A program made the translations under genes and the position numbers. A stretch of 64,000 nucleotides of DNA. It comes from Buxus sempervirens (lineage: Eukaryota; Streptophyta; Magnoliopsida; Buxales; Buxaceae). Below, piece by piece: positions 47,246 through 60,646 of the stretch (positions are counted from its first letter, which is position 1; each line of letters begins with the position of its first letter). The DNA lies in the NCBI GenBank assembly GCA_947561395.2, contig OX387194.1, positions 11,890,048 through 11,954,047 on the forward strand. The letters run 5' to 3'. Below the pieces are notes generated by a model that saw only the letters and a program-made list of their open reading frames with translations, made no database searches and was not told where the DNA came from.

Positions 47246-49689
47246 GTACTGCAAGTATGTACCACAAAGATAGCTCCTAAATCATTAATAATCAGACCTA
47301 GTAGGATTAGTCCTACTTCTCCAACGAATCAAACTCAAAATACAGCAAGGATCTCTTAAAGGGTAACTGTACATACCTCAAATTACACAAGGTTGAAATT
47401 TGAGAATGCAAAGGTTTTTTTTTATGTTTGCCCGAAAATAATATTCGGCTATAAGTATATATGGTGTGACCGAAATATTATTTCAGTTACTCATATTTCA
47501 TGTCAATAACCGAGGATATATTTTGGGCATGGGAAAAATGCTTTTAACTGAAATTTAATTTTGGTTCCTTCTAATGAGCTGGCGAATCTTAGTTTGTTAG
47601 GCATCATCATCATTTGCACATGGCCATAACTGAATTTGAATTGAAATTAGATTTCAGTTACACATAATTTATACATGACTGAAATAATATTTCGGTTATC
47701 AGAAATTTTATGTTTAACTGAACTGTATTTTCGGTCATAGGCAATTTGTTTCAATTTAAAAAAGCCCATGAGCCTTCACTTATTTATGTCTATACCTCTA
47801 TTTGGGATGTCTGAATTCCCCAAATTGGCCAAATTACCCCAATTCATGCTTTAGACTTGAGTTAGAAGGTTCTAGACACACTTTTGTGTCTACCTTTGGG
47901 TCTTTTCTACCTTTGGTCTTGCCTATAAATAGAGGGCTTCTCCTCTTGCAAATGGTTGAAATTTTGAAGTTTGAAGAGCTCTTGAAGAAGAAGGGAACCT
48001 CTGCCCAATTCTCCACTTAACTCTCTCAAGCTACCAAGGTAAGCTACTACACTTGTCTCCTCACTTTATTTCAATTCAAGCAATCTTTCGTCTTCTACCT
48101 TTCTGTAGATAAGGCCATGATTGTATTTGAAACCCCAAACCATGCTTAAAGTACCTTAAACACTTTTTCTAGCCGTAAAACGTGAAGAGAGAGTAAGGGG
48201 AAACAAGTGTTGGAATGGATCCTTAGGTCTAGAACCACTTTTGAAAGAGATAATTGCATTCTTGGTTTAAATTTGTGTGTACTTGCTGTTTGTATGTGAT
48301 TTTGTTTTAAATTTGGAGAAATTACATAAATCTATGTTCTTTATAGCATTAGATCTCAATTCTCTCCTAAAAATATGATTTCCTACACAATCATATACAC
48401 ATCACTTGATTTTTGTCAAAATAGGCATAGATCTTAGATCTACTATGCTCAATATGGTAGATATGAGATCAAAAGCCTTAGAGCAATTTCTCAGGACTTT
48501 ATGAGTTGATTTTAACTGATTTTTCATCTTCTAGAGAAGACCTTATGGTCTAATCTCTTGGATTTGAGCAATTTGCATCAATTTGGGTAAATTTGGTTCT
48601 TTCTCTCTCCAATTAATGAGAGATTTGAGTCATATCCACACTCTAAATATTTATAAGTGTTTTTCAATTCATTTCAAGTGATTTCAAATTAGATCATGTC
48701 GATCAAACACACACACTCAATGTTTTGATTTGGTTTTACTTAAATTTTACAGATCTGGACAGAACCTGTACCCTGTCTTAGATCATTCATAACTTCATCA
48801 TATGGATGAATTTTTGAATGATTCCAGAGAAATGTGATAGGTAAAGATGTCTAGTTTAATCCTGTAAAATTTGAGCAATTTATATGGAGCCCATTTTTCA
48901 AACCATTTGATTAAAGTTGACAAGTCAGATCAAATCAGATTGTTAAACTGGTCGCTTTGATTGAGCATCAAAGTCTCATTTCAACTTTGATTTGAGTGAT
49001 TTCAATCTCTGAGTTTTCCTGTATGAGTCTACTTTCAAATCCAATTATTTTCAAGAGTTTACATTTTAATTTGATGTGCTTGATTGACCTTGTACTATTC
49101 AATAGCAGATTACAAAGTCAATCTGTGATCATCTAAGCATGTTTGAGAAAGCACACAAACTACAAATGGATGAAATTTTGAGTGAGGCCTATTTCATTCA
49201 AAAAATGACATCTCATACTTCATTCACACCAATTTTCAAGGATTTATATGGAGCCAATCTCCACGAATAGGTTATCAAAGTTGGCTACTTACCGCTTTTA
49301 CTGTTTTATAACAACTTTGAACAACTGTATTTTCTTTGATTTTAGTCAGATTTAATTGAAATTTTCACTGAGTCTTCTACTTCATATAAGCTCTCAAATG
49401 GCTTCGGTTGCATTCAATTTGAGTTTGATTTGAATGACTTATGGTTAGTTGAATTTTCCAAGTTTAAATGGCTTAATCTTGAGTTGATTTTTCCAGATTT
49501 GTTTTAGTTTGCTTTTCTTCAAGTTTTACCTCGATTTTTCATTTAATCATGAAGTCCTAGAGGTGATATATCTATAGAGAGAGTCCAGGATTTATTGGAC
49601 TGCTTATATGGAGGAATCACACATCTATTTGTTTATTTTACATGTTACTTTTGAGTATTTTTGTTTGCAAGTGTATTAAACATGAATAG
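47246..49689. other. Intergenic, no coding sequence; possible old LTR-like promoter
   Basis: 47440-47750 has repeated CCGAAATATTATTTC-like motifs on both strands. A TATAAATAGAGGGCTTC sequence at 47924 resembles a promoter, followed by CT-rich sequence and a donor-like AAGGTAAGC at about 48038. No protein domain was seen downstream, so this may be an LTR remnant. Confidence 0.3.
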
Positions 49690-51906
49690 CATATGTGGGA
49701 GAACCCTACCAATATAGCAAAGGGTTGGCAAGTACTAACCAGTCATAGTCAGAGTACATGATAAAATAAGGGAAAGCCGCAGCTCACCAGTACAAAGAAG
49801 GCCTCATCGAGTACACGATGGAATGAGTGCGCGAACAAAGAATTACATCTAACAAAGAAAAATCTTTTCCACTATCTAGCTCCTAAATGGATCCATATCG
49901 AGCTATGCCCACTAACTCTAAAACAAAATCAAACACGATGTCCAGCAAGCACAACTCATCTCAATCACGATCATATCATCCCGAGTACACGGGGCATCTC
50001 TGAGTACACAGAGGTATCAACATCCCAAGTAAATGGGGCATCCCCGAGTACACGGAGGTATAACATCTACCTAAGTACATGGGCATCGCAATCCATCTCT
50101 CTAAGTGCATGGAAGAAAAAAAATTAGAAATCAAATCTCACTCTCAGCAATCATTTTAAACTCATATCACTGGAAATAGTTCACAATAGTTGAAAACAAT
50201 GCAAGTTCTTCCATAAAGTCAAGTTAATCCAAAACCATCCCCAAAATAGACTTCAAATGCTAAATTTCCCAAATTTGACTAGAAAAGAAATTTCAGAAAG
50301 TATTTATCGCAACCTGATTAAACACAGTGATTTTGTACAAGAATTTATTTATAATCTTTCTATTATAAAGTAAAACCTCAATACCTTTTCCAAATCAACA
50401 ATTTATACTATAAATGAGGAAATATATAATTAAGTATTTAATAAAATATTTTCTTAAGTAAATTACCTTTGAGAACCCCTAAGATTAGTCCTAGTTAACT
50501 ACTACAAGTGACAGAATCAAAATAAAATCATTATTTTATAATTTGTAACCAATTATCTTTAATAAACTCATTTTTGTAAAATACGCACCAATTTCTCATT
50601 AAAGTGAAATTTCAAATTAATTCCATAGGAAATATCTCTTAGTCACTCAACTATGATTGTACACTCTTTAAAATTTTAAAAAAATATTTCTATAAACAAA
50701 AACCGGCCCCTAAATTCTTAACAATAAACCACCATGATGTAATGTTCTCTTGGCTTACGCGCCTGGCTGAGCGACCATACTCATTTTAAATCCTTGGGTT
50801 GCCTGGCACATTGCCTAGGCGATGTGCTAGGCGCTCATGTTAATATTCACCATTTTGATTGCTTAGCCTGGGTGCCTGGCTTGAGCGATCCTTGCACATC
50901 ATAACTCGTAAATTCCATCTTTCTCTAACTTGAATTTCATGAACTCTGAACTAAATTCCATTTTCCAAACCACTTCGATTACACTCTATAGCAACTTAAT
51001 AACTTAGATGAACAACCTTAGATTTAATTAAAACATATTCACAACAATTTTCAAATAATTCTCCAATATATACTACGGAACAGAAAGTTTCGTTTTAAAT
51101 CATGATCCATTTCAACAATCAAAACCAAAGCGGTAAATCAGAGTTTCAAAAGTGCTACTTACCTTTTTTTAGTTCAGATTCAACTCACTTCCTTCCAGAG
51201 ATCACAGATCTGAGCTCAATCCATGAATTGCTTGATCTTTTAACTAATTCTCTGAAACACAACATAATTCTTCAAAAACCTTCCCCGTTCTGATCTCTAA
51301 CCTCTAATAGTTCATAATTCCGACGAACTTACAAATTATAATCGTAACTCCCCTGATTACTCTCTGTTTGTAGAATTCCACCAGATCAGATCAAACCATG
51401 CACTGCCGTTTAGCTCCAAACGAATTCCAGCTCCTTCTCCAATCGAATGCCCTCTAGATCTGAAATATTCTGTCTTCTCCAGAACTGGTCGTCTACCTTC
51501 AATCTTCAAACCCTAGATCTCTCTCCCTTCCTTCTCAAATGCTCTAGGATTATCGATCAAGCGACTAAACCTTCTAATCGAAGTTTGGCAGCTATTTATA
51601 GTTGCCGCCCAACTCAAGTGTTTCAAATGTCCTGATCCGTTGCAACGCCACACCACCAACTACTACCTGCATGAGCATGATTAAACTTGATTTGATTCTA
51701 TGCTTGTCACACTTCTTAACCCAAAAATTTAGTCATTAATAAATCTTAAATACTACTTACCATTTTAGTTAATCCTCATAACTTAATTCTGAAATTTTCT
51801 CTAAATGACTTCCTCTGCTTCTTCTCCTGAAATTTTCCACCAATTAAATTAATTAGTCATCAATAAAGTCCCAATTTTAATATCATTAAAATTCGGGATT
51901 TTACAC
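49690..51906 (-). mobile_element. Probable LTR of a Gypsy-like retrotransposon, antisense, incomplete
   Basis: The minus strand starts TGTAAAATCCCGAATTTTAA at 51906, a familiar start of plant Gypsy LTRs, has a TATA box (TATAAATAGC at 51593-51600) and later repeats of GTGTACTCGGGGATG (49980-50070). The other end and a target duplication were not found. No internal coding domain is present, so this is an LTR only. Confidence 0.45.
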
Positions 51907-52500
51907 CCCCTTACCCAACCTCTGGACAAGACCATATAGTAAAGCTATTTTAACTCTATTTTTCTTTTTATGCACACTCTGGTGTCCATTCACACCTTAA
52001 CTTGAATAGTGGCGACTCCTCATTTTATGAATTTCTATGTGATGATTAGAAGATCACGTAGGTGATTTTCCATGTCTCACAATAACCAGGAGAGATCCCT
52101 CAAAAGTTATAATATAAATCAGCCTTTGATGTGGCCATTTACATGTGTAATGTTAATTTACACCAAAAACAAAATGAGCTGTTTTTATTCTAGTTTTGTG
52201 CTTATTTTTATTAACAAAGAACCAATATCATAAACCTTGAAAATAACGTATAAGGAAACTAGTTGATCATAGACTATTGAGATTTGAAATCCATGGAAAA
52301 GAAGAGTAGAACATCCATATTGACACATTTGATCAAAACAATTCCATAAGTGGTCAAAGATTCTAGCTAGACATTTTATTTCCTTATATACCATTTTAGA
52401 ATTTGTAAAGACTTTTATATCCCCTTAATAACCATCAACTCACTAATGCTCATGAGTAGGGGTTTAAGCATGTCTGTAATATTGTAAGCGCCATCCCTAG
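51907..52500. other. Intergenic, nothing recognised
   Basis: AT-rich, no domain-bearing frame. Confidence 0.5.
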
Positions 52501-52579
52501 TAATTAGCAATCACTTAAATGCATTTAGCATTGCTTTTTTGCTTATTTAAGGAAAATCAACCATTTTGTAACAAAAAAG

Positions 52580-52975
52580 CATGTTTGATTAATGATTGCT
52601 TTTATTTTTTTATTATTAAGAAAAATGCAATCATTTTGCTTTACATAAATAGCAAAAAAAAAATCTTATTTTTTGTTTGTTTTACATGATTGTTTTTAAT
52701 ACCAACCACCCACCCATTATCATTGTCACCCACCACCACCGAGACCCGCACCTATCACCACCTATCACCACTCATCACCTACCACCACCACTACTGATCC
52801 ATTTGACCACTACCACTACCACCACCACCACCACTACCAAATGTCAACCAAATACTTTTGCTTCATGAAAAGATCTTCACAGAAACAAAAAATCTAGTAG
52901 CTTTTATAACTTTTTGCAGCAATTTTTGAGAAGCAATACCAAATGAAGCCAAATATACATTTGACATTCCATTTC
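52580..52975. repeat. CCA-rich core with diverged inverted ends; MITE-like
   Basis: GTTTGATTAATGATTGCTT at the left and the reverse complement ATTTGGTATTGCTTCTC at the right are loosely similar. The centre (52705-52845) is a CACCAC/TACCAC run. It resembles the better-defined element at 57700-58365 in organisation. Confidence 0.35.
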
Positions 52976-55213
52976 TTTTGCGATACTTTTGTTGTAGGAT
53001 GAAGCAACAGATGATTTCAACCTCTCAACAATTACTTGTATGCCCTTTTCAATTATATACGGGCAATCTAACACTTGTTATATAATTCATTTTAAATGAA
53101 TTAGTGGAGGCACGTTCGCTATTGCACATCAACACACCTCTCTAAAGGTAGTTCTGTTTGCAAATAAATAGGCGGTTGATGTTAGAAAGTAGAATAGGAT
53201 GATAGTTTTATTTGGGAGTTTTATGTGTTGTGGATGGTATTTATGGGAAGAAAATGGGAGAGGTATGATCCATAGGAATCTCTCCACCCAAAAAAAAAAA
53301 GGATCCCATAGGAATCTTCCTTGTTGACCGTCCCAGGTTAATTTGTTATCGAAAAATTAAGTGGGACCCACAACCTTGAAACATAGGTGCGTAAACCACA
53401 ATTGACCGTGGAACTTTCAGTCGTCGTATTTCCCACAAGCAGACCATGTTTACCGCAAGCACATGTACGGAATTCCGGTCCAACCATGCACTGGACGTGT
53501 TCCAAACATGTCGCCATCGCTCAATCGGAGCCGCCCAAGTCTGCTCCACATGCTCTGCTCTTGACTACTTTTCATAAACTTCTCGTCTCCGTCCTCTTTA
53601 TATAATCTAGAGAAATCATCCGTTGATTTGACTTTTGGCCTCAACAAATATTTTAATAATACTATTTCTGTTGAGCTTTTACTATCTTGGCTCGAGCTAA
53701 CTTTAATTTTTTTTTTCTGGGCTCAAGCTTGGCTCAATCCCAATAACATTTTTACCTTTAGGCTCTCTAACTTGTCTTACTCAAATTATATTTGGATTAC
53801 ATTACCTTAAATTGTGTGTATATATATACTAGGGGAATTCACTTAGAAAATCTGAAAGAAAATTGAAGGCGTTTTGGGTATTAAAGTGTTAGGGCATTTA
53901 ATATTGATACACGTGATATTAACAAATAAGTATAGGAGTTAATTTGATAAAAAAAAAAAGTGGATGGTGTTTTTGGTATCAAATGTTAACTAGAAAATAG
54001 GGTGTTCCTTTTATAATAGTGTAATAGATATATAAAAGTGTAACATATATGTAAATTTAAAAACAAATTAAGAATTAATATTATATATTATATGAAATGT
54101 TTTATTTTTATACTTAATAATATTAGTTTATTTTTATAAATGGTATAAAATTATAAATATTATGTAATAAATTAACCCAGACAAGTTTTAACTAAGCTAA
54201 AGCTATGCATGCAAGCTCATCACCTCAGCTCATGCAACCCAAACTAGCTTAGCATGTTTACAACCCCAAGTTGGAAGTAGTTATGAAGTGGCGAATAAGG
54301 CCATTTTGTCCCATTTTATCCCAAGGGAGGTGTTGTCTGTGCTTCCTTCTGCAATAAACGATGCTGCTTGAGTGAGAGAATGTCATGGACAACATTTTAG
54401 GCCTAATGTTTTTTCATTAAAGAGAAAAATGTAAAACGACATTTCTTAATGAAAAAATACGAATCATGAGATATTACACGTGGTAGCATTTCACTCAAAT
54501 AAAATTGTATGCTGCAAGAGGAAGCAGAATTAGGCAATTTCAACATATAAATTAGAAAACCAGAAATTATTTTGGACATATATAATTAGAAGTCAAAAAG
54601 TTCAAGGGCGGAAGCAGTGGCGGAACCAGGACTCCAAATATGAGGGGGCAAAAAAAAATTTTCAGTTAACACTTCTCATGAAATATATAAATTTTAATGA
54701 GTTAGGGGGCAAACCAGAAATTTTAGAGGGGACAAAACATAAATTTTAATTAAAACATATAGAAAAAATATATTTTAAATTAAAAAATAAAATTTTAGGG
54801 GAAGCCAATTGCCCCCTCTAGCTCTAAGGAAGATTGTGCGGCTTATGTTGCTGTTGGTCGTGTCCACATTCAGTCTTGGGTGCTTAAAGTCCCATGAATC
54901 TAGTTTTTGTTTGAAGTTTGAAGTTTGAACACGAAATTCGTACAAAGTAAAAGTATAGTTTTAAGCACTGTTTTCAAAAATCAAACGAACAAACATATAG
55001 AGAGAGAGAGAGAGAGAGAGCAATAAATCCGCTTGGAGGACTTTCTGTAATTTCAGTGGAAGCATCCTGAGCTAAACGGTCTTCCACGTTCACTGCATGT
55101 TTGCCCCCTTCCTCTCCACTCCTTTTTCTTCTATCATTCCCTTCTTCTTCTCTAGTACTCCTTTTCTTCTCGCATTCTGTTTGTTATTAGTACAGATCGT
55201 CTGTTCTATATCC
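52976..55213. other. Upstream region of the second WRKY gene; hAT-like repeat inside
   Basis: W-box cores occur near 53323 (TTGACC), 53403 (TTGACC), 53628 (TTGACT) and 54594 (AGTCAA). 54614-54830 begins CAGTGGCGGAACCAGG and carries GGGGGCAAA/GCCCCC tracts like the hAT MITE at 36703, with a degraded right end. A short AG microsatellite lies at 55000-55020. No gene before 55214. Confidence 0.45.
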
Positions 55214-56343
55214 ATGGCTGCTCAAGAAGATGTCCTTCGTAATGCAAAGGTTAATTAATATATACTTGTTTTCTTCAATTTCTTCTTCACTTTGATGGCT
55301 TTATTTCCATAATTCAAACTCCCAAATACGGGAAAGAAGATAGAACTTCTCGTGGGGATTGACATAATCTACTTTAATTGTGCATTTAGGTGCAAGTGCT
55401 AGAATTAGAGTTGGCACTTTTACGTAAAGAGAATGAGAAGCTTTGCTCCAGGCTTGATGTGATGACCAGTAAATTCAGTACTCTTCAAGCCCATCTCCAT
55501 GGGAAAATGATTGACGAAAAGGGTATCTTTCTTGATAAGAGTTGCTTGAGCCATGACTCGAAAAAGAGAGCTCGGAATGAAGCTCAGAACGCCAAACCAA
55601 CCCAAGTTTTCGTAAGGACTGAAAAGGGAGACAATAGCTTAGTATGTGTTTCTAATCACTAATCAATGTTAATCCCATAAATCTAAATTTTCTCATTACT
55701 TATGCTGCCGTTTCTTATATTAGATTGTCAGAGATGGATTCCAGTGGAGAAAGTATGGACAAAAGTTCACAAAACACAACCCATCGCCTCGAGCTTATTA
55801 CAGATGTTCGATGACTCCGGGATGCCCCGCGAAGAAGAAGGTATGGTTTAGTTACTTATAGATTAGGAGTTTTTTATAGCTTATTAAGACTTTATAACTT
55901 AAGACTTCCTCAGGAAACTTCCAAAATTTTTAAAATTTATGCTATAATTGAAGGTTTTTCTTTATATTAATGGGTTTTAGGTGCAAAGATCCCTTGAGGA
56001 TAAGTCTCTATTAGTAGCAACATATGAAGGAGAGCACAACCATGGAAATAATATCGGCACATCGAATGGTTCTTCGCTTTCGCAAGATGGATCGATCAAC
56101 GGTTCAATCAGTAGATTTCCTTGTTCTGTTACGGTTAATCCCTTTCATTCAAGTGTTATGCTCGATCTAACGCTTTTTGGGCCCAATCAAGATACCAAAG
56201 GTACCAGGAAAGAAGACGACAACAACAACAACAATAGTAGCAACGTCATTGAAGAATATGTTGCTGAATTAACTAAAGACCCCAATTTTACAGTAGCTTT
56301 AGCCACTGCAGTTGCACGCTCCCTCACACAGGATCATAATTGA
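55214..56343 (+). CDS. Second group IIa WRKY transcription factor (255 aa)
   Basis: Exons 55214-55249, 55390-55641, 55724-55840 and 55981-56343 join in frame with GT/AG borders. The protein has a short N-terminus, a leucine zipper ([20 protein letters not shown]), basic KKRAR, then [20 protein letters not shown] and zinc finger C-X5-C...YEGEHNH, and the IIa-type tail [20 protein letters not shown]. The domain intron after KKK is in the same place as in the gene at 41650. It is shorter than typical IIa proteins, lacks the N-terminal exon 2 of its neighbour, and has IVRDGFQ where VVKDGYQ is usual. It is probably an ancient tandem duplicate of the first gene; the two proteins could dimerise through their zippers (family knowledge, not shown here). 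Confidence 0.93.
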
Positions 56344-57699
56344 GCCTGCAGGGTGGGAAATTCAAATCATCTATATATATCAGTAGCTTTTGATTAAAGT
56401 GGAAAAGAGAAGGAACTTAAAATTTTGGAATTTTGATTATTAAAGGTGATGCTTACTCTCTGTAATTATTCTTTTTGTTGAACACAAAAACTGCCTAGGA
56501 TTTGCAATGATAATTACCATAAGCAGATGTAGTTTTGTTTTGATTATGATCAGAGAAGAAAACCCTGCAGTATGACCTGAAATTGTAGGTTCAACATGTC
56601 TTGGGGCTAAGATGTGTGGGTAAGTCTCATGTGGGTTTTATGTTCCTCTATAAGGCAAGCTGAAGACAAGTTTTGTGTGGGGTTCTTTTCTTGGGAATCT
56701 CTCTGTGAGGGTGATTAATGGTTTAAAGTTTGAGGGCTTTTATATAGCATTGATCATCACCTCAGATTGTGCTACTGAAGTGAGGTTCCTGTTCTTTTCT
56801 GGTGATCAATGGTGAGTCTCCATGATCACCAAACCTTTACTTGGGAGTGAGACTCTTATCAGATTAATTAACCATTTTTCTTTCTTATTTCATCTGAACA
56901 TATATGAGAGTGACAATGGTTGAATCAATGGCCATGATTAAGAAAGTGAAAAATCGAATAACTTATATATAATTGGCTTATTAATTACGGTTACTATGTC
57001 CTATTAGAGGAGATGGTGCATATTTTCTACCAGAAGCTCAATAACTCTGGTTGACCTACTGGAGTGTATTTGAAGACCTTGTGGAGTACATTCAGCATGT
57101 CCATGACAGTGTTGCAGAGCCATGAACCTGCTTTCAAAGAGTTACAGGTTCAAATATAACTTTGACATTTGATTTCTTTAGTGATACTTTTGAATTCTTC
57201 CTTTAAGTGGAGTGCACTTTAATGTGAAATTATGGCAGATATCATTCTCTTGATCTCAAAATTTTTTCTTGCTAGAGGTCCTCTACCATTTTCTGGATTC
57301 TATTACAACCTCAAACCAAATTGAAGAGTTCTTCACTCTGTGGAGAAGGCTTTATATAGGCAAAGGGAGGTGTTTCTAGGTTCCTAAGATTGTGTCAAGT
57401 GTGCTTCCTTGATGTACTCTTGGGGTGACACATTTATACCACTCCTAGAGCTTACTTAGTTCTTAGAACTTTTATCATTTTATAACGCTAGGGTTTCATT
57501 TTAGCTTGCTTAAATTGAATCCTGGTACCAAGGACATGAGGCTACAGCTTTGTGATATCTGTCTCATTTTTTTTGCCTCTCCACTTTGGTCTTGAAGGGC
57601 GTACTAGATTTTCTCTCATTGAAAGCTTGAGATGTCCAACTCTAATGGCCTTTCAAATATTGCATCTCCTACTTTTCTTTTAAAACAAAAATTTTAAAA
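56344..57699. other. 3' region and intergenic, nothing recognised
   Basis: The 3' UTR of the WRKY gene is expected at the left. No coding sequence or clear repeat follows up to 57699. Confidence 0.5.
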
Positions 57700-58365
57700 G
57701 ACTGTATTTGGAACCTTGGATTTTGGAAGAAAAGAACCGTTTGGTTGGAATGCAAGGAAGTGATTTAGAGAGAATTTGCCAAACCATATTCTCTTCCTCT
57801 TTCTTTGAAGGCAAAAGATTTTCTTTCCAAAAAAGGTAGAAATTTGGAAAAAACAGGAAAATCGATTATCACAAACCACTACTAATTCCACCCATCCCAG
57901 CCCACCACCACCCACCATCCCAATCACCACACACCATCACCATTCCCACTACCCCCACCATCCCTCACCACTACCACTCCTACCATCACACCCCCCACCC
58001 GCCACCATGCACCCACCATCTCACCACCACCACTACTACCACCCCACCACAACTATTGTCTATTGCCCACCCTTGCCCATCACCCCACCACCACCCCCAC
58101 CCACCGCCGCCCACCATCCGCACTTGCCACATCCACCATCCACCATCATCATCTGCTACCATGCACCCACCACCACCGCCACCACCACCACCACTCCCCA
58201 CCTATCATCTTATTAGAATATGTTTTTCCTTTCTTCCTATGTCTCATCTTATCCAAATAGTTGAAAAGAAAAGAAAATCATCATTTTCTCTTCTCTTCTT
58301 TTCTTTTAATTTCTTTTTCAGATTTCTTTTCTTTTCTCCCCAAATACAGGGTTTCAAACACAGCC
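57700..58365. mobile_element. Tourist/Harbinger-like MITE with CCA-repeat core
   Basis: The left end GACTGTATTTGGAACCTTGG and the reverse complement of the right end GGCTGTGTTTGAAACCCTG are similar. TAA follows the right end (58366-58368); the left flank is TAAAA. The centre (57880-58205) is a long CCA/CACC-rich run, which creates spurious His/Pro- or Gly-rich frames. Confidence 0.55.
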
Positions 58366-58597
58366 TAACTGATCTAGGATTTCAAAAGCTTCAAAAAAGT
58401 TAGAAAATTTTGAGGAGTTTATCAAAGAGCAGTTTGTATTTGCAGATTGAGTTCATTAAAATTGATCTTCAATAAAAAGCTATATATTCATTCTTGCTCT
58501 TTTTCTTGTTTTAATTATAATATGAAAAGTTACAATAGTTTCAACCTTAGCCATTGAATTTTGATTTTAACAATGTTGATCGATTATGTTATGTAAT

Positions 58598-59688
58598 TGT
58601 TTACACCCTATATAACCGACGAATAAGAGAAGGACACGTGGTGCCTAGGTGGCTTGGTTAGGCCACGGCCCGTAGACTTTGAAGGGTTGAGCCGGCCACG
58701 TCAGCACGCATACAGAAGAATGTGGTTCGAGCCACGCAAGCTAATATGACAAAACCATAAATATCAGAAGATCGTGCCATCGGCCGTTCAAGAATAGAAT
58801 TATTTTTAGATCATGGCCGGGCGGTTATCACTTTGAAACAGAGAACTGAAGATAACCAACCGCCATGAAGATCGTGCGAGAGTAGGAAGTTGAGCAACCG
58901 TCAAGGAGCGGCTATAAAAGGCCCCAATTCGAAGAGCTCGAGGACACAATCCACACAACCGCAACCGGTTATTATATTATTTTGATCATCCGTGATCCTT
59001 TATCCCCTCTAACACAGACGGATAAACTAGGACTTCTCTCACTGCTTCCAGTCGCAGTGACATCTTCGACCCCTCTTTACTCCGATTAACACCAGAATCC
59101 TGCCACCGGAGAGTAAGTTGAGGCCGCCCCTGACTCGCAGTTCTGTCTTTACAGAATCCCGAGCAGCCGGTCCCGAGACTCGCTCTGTTCACGCCAGGTG
59201 ACTTGTGTATTTTCGGGTAAGCAGCAATCTAAGGTGAACCCCCTGAATCGACTTTGTAAGCAGCCGCCCCCTTCCTCCTGCGCTTATACCCGATTACGGC
59301 TATAAGATCAGGACAGGCCGGTCCTGCGAGCCCTGTCGGTTTTCTTTTGTACTTTGGTTTCCATTTTGAGGATTATCTGTTGTCGCTTTCGGCTATTTGG
59401 CCGATTTTATAATAAAAGGATTTGTGTGCCGTTAGTTGCTTTCGCTTTCAAACACTTACAAGAACCCAAAACGAAGACCGAACCCCTAGTCTTCATACCA
59501 TCGCCTGACCGATTTTATTACAGGTGACTTGCAGTACGACTGAACCGATCCCGGTTCAGATTCGGAACAGGTGCCCGGGGTCAGGAATCGACTCGAAAAT
59601 CATTGTATCAAACGATACTGGCACGCCCGCGTAGAGACACATCACCACCTTTGACACGTGTCCACACCGGCCCATTTTTGGAGCAACA
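58598..59688 (+). mobile_element. Solo LTR (1091 bp)
   Basis: Begins TGTTTACACC and ends GGAGCAACA (TGTT...AACA), flanked by a perfect GTAAT target duplication at 58593-58597 and 59689-59693. Inside are a TATA box (GCTATAAAAGG near 58912) and a polyadenylation signal (AATAAAAGG near 59411). It is much more GC-rich than the surroundings. No internal retrotransposon sequence remains, so it arose by recombination between two LTRs. Confidence 0.9.
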
Positions 59689-60308
59689 GTAATACTTCTT
59701 CCTCAAGCTGACAAGGTTTTTTGAAATCAATTAACTATCTGGGTTTATTATTATATATTAGAGTGACTATAAGCAAATGTAGAGTAGTTTCTAAATATGA
59801 GATAAGAAAAAAATAAGTTACAAGTGTGAGTTTGAAGTATTCTTTTCTTGAGGGGAGAGATCAAGCCTAATCTTGCTGTTTTGGTTACACAATGAGAATA
59901 AGCTGATGTTACAGTTTAAAATTTCTAGTATCCCCTTTCAAGTTGGAGTTTGATGATGCAATAACACCCAACTGGTATCTAAGGCATTGAAAGTGATATG
60001 GTTTGGTGAAAATGTCTGCCAATATGGTGAGATTGTAGGTAATATGGAGACTGGATTGAAACTTTTCATGAATAAGATGGAAATAAAGATCAGTATGTGT
60101 TTTTTTTTTCCTTTTTTGGGTTCATGAAAAAAGATTAGCAAGCATGTGAAGCAATGTTCAGAATGATATTTCATTGATAGACTTTGATGTTGGGTTTTGG
60201 ATAATTGGGCTACACCAATTGGGAACTTTCATAACCTAAATTAACAAATTTAACAGTAAGTTTCGAAAGAGAACACGTTGCAGCAACAAAATTTTTATGA
60301 GGAGGTAA

Positions 60309-60646
60309 TCTATACTAATATATAAAGGGAATTGCCAAGATTATGGCCTGATAATCTATGCATAAAATACCCCTCACTTACCTCCCTATTTATGTACTAT
60401 TCTCGATTTTGATGTGTCGTCAACTACCAAAGTTTCATTCATTATCTAAAATTAGTTGCTTAATATGAGATTTATTTTTAAATTCAAATTCAAAAGCATC
60501 ATAAATACACTCCTACGCTCTTAGCGAGTACAATCCCCCGGTTATTAATTAAAAGGAAAATGAAATTAAGGCGATGCTGATTTTCTATAGAATTAATTGA
60601 AGTGGCATGTGAAGTACTACATGTACACACTTATACCCTCACACAA
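60309..60646 (+). mobile_element. Possible Helitron-like element
   Basis: TCTATACTAATATATAAAGG at 60309, preceded by A, is a typical Helitron start. A hairpin-like GCATGTGAAGTACTACATGT at 60605 resembles the end region of the 39842-40076 element. A canonical CTRR end is not visible; a LINE inserted at 60647 right beside it. Confidence 0.4.

Noticed and set aside
57986-58403. Gly-rich and His/Pro-rich open frames
   Set aside because: Products of the CCA-repeat core of a MITE, open in several frames on both strands.
58986-59192. 68-codon minus-strand open frame
   Set aside because: Inside the solo LTR and without similarity.
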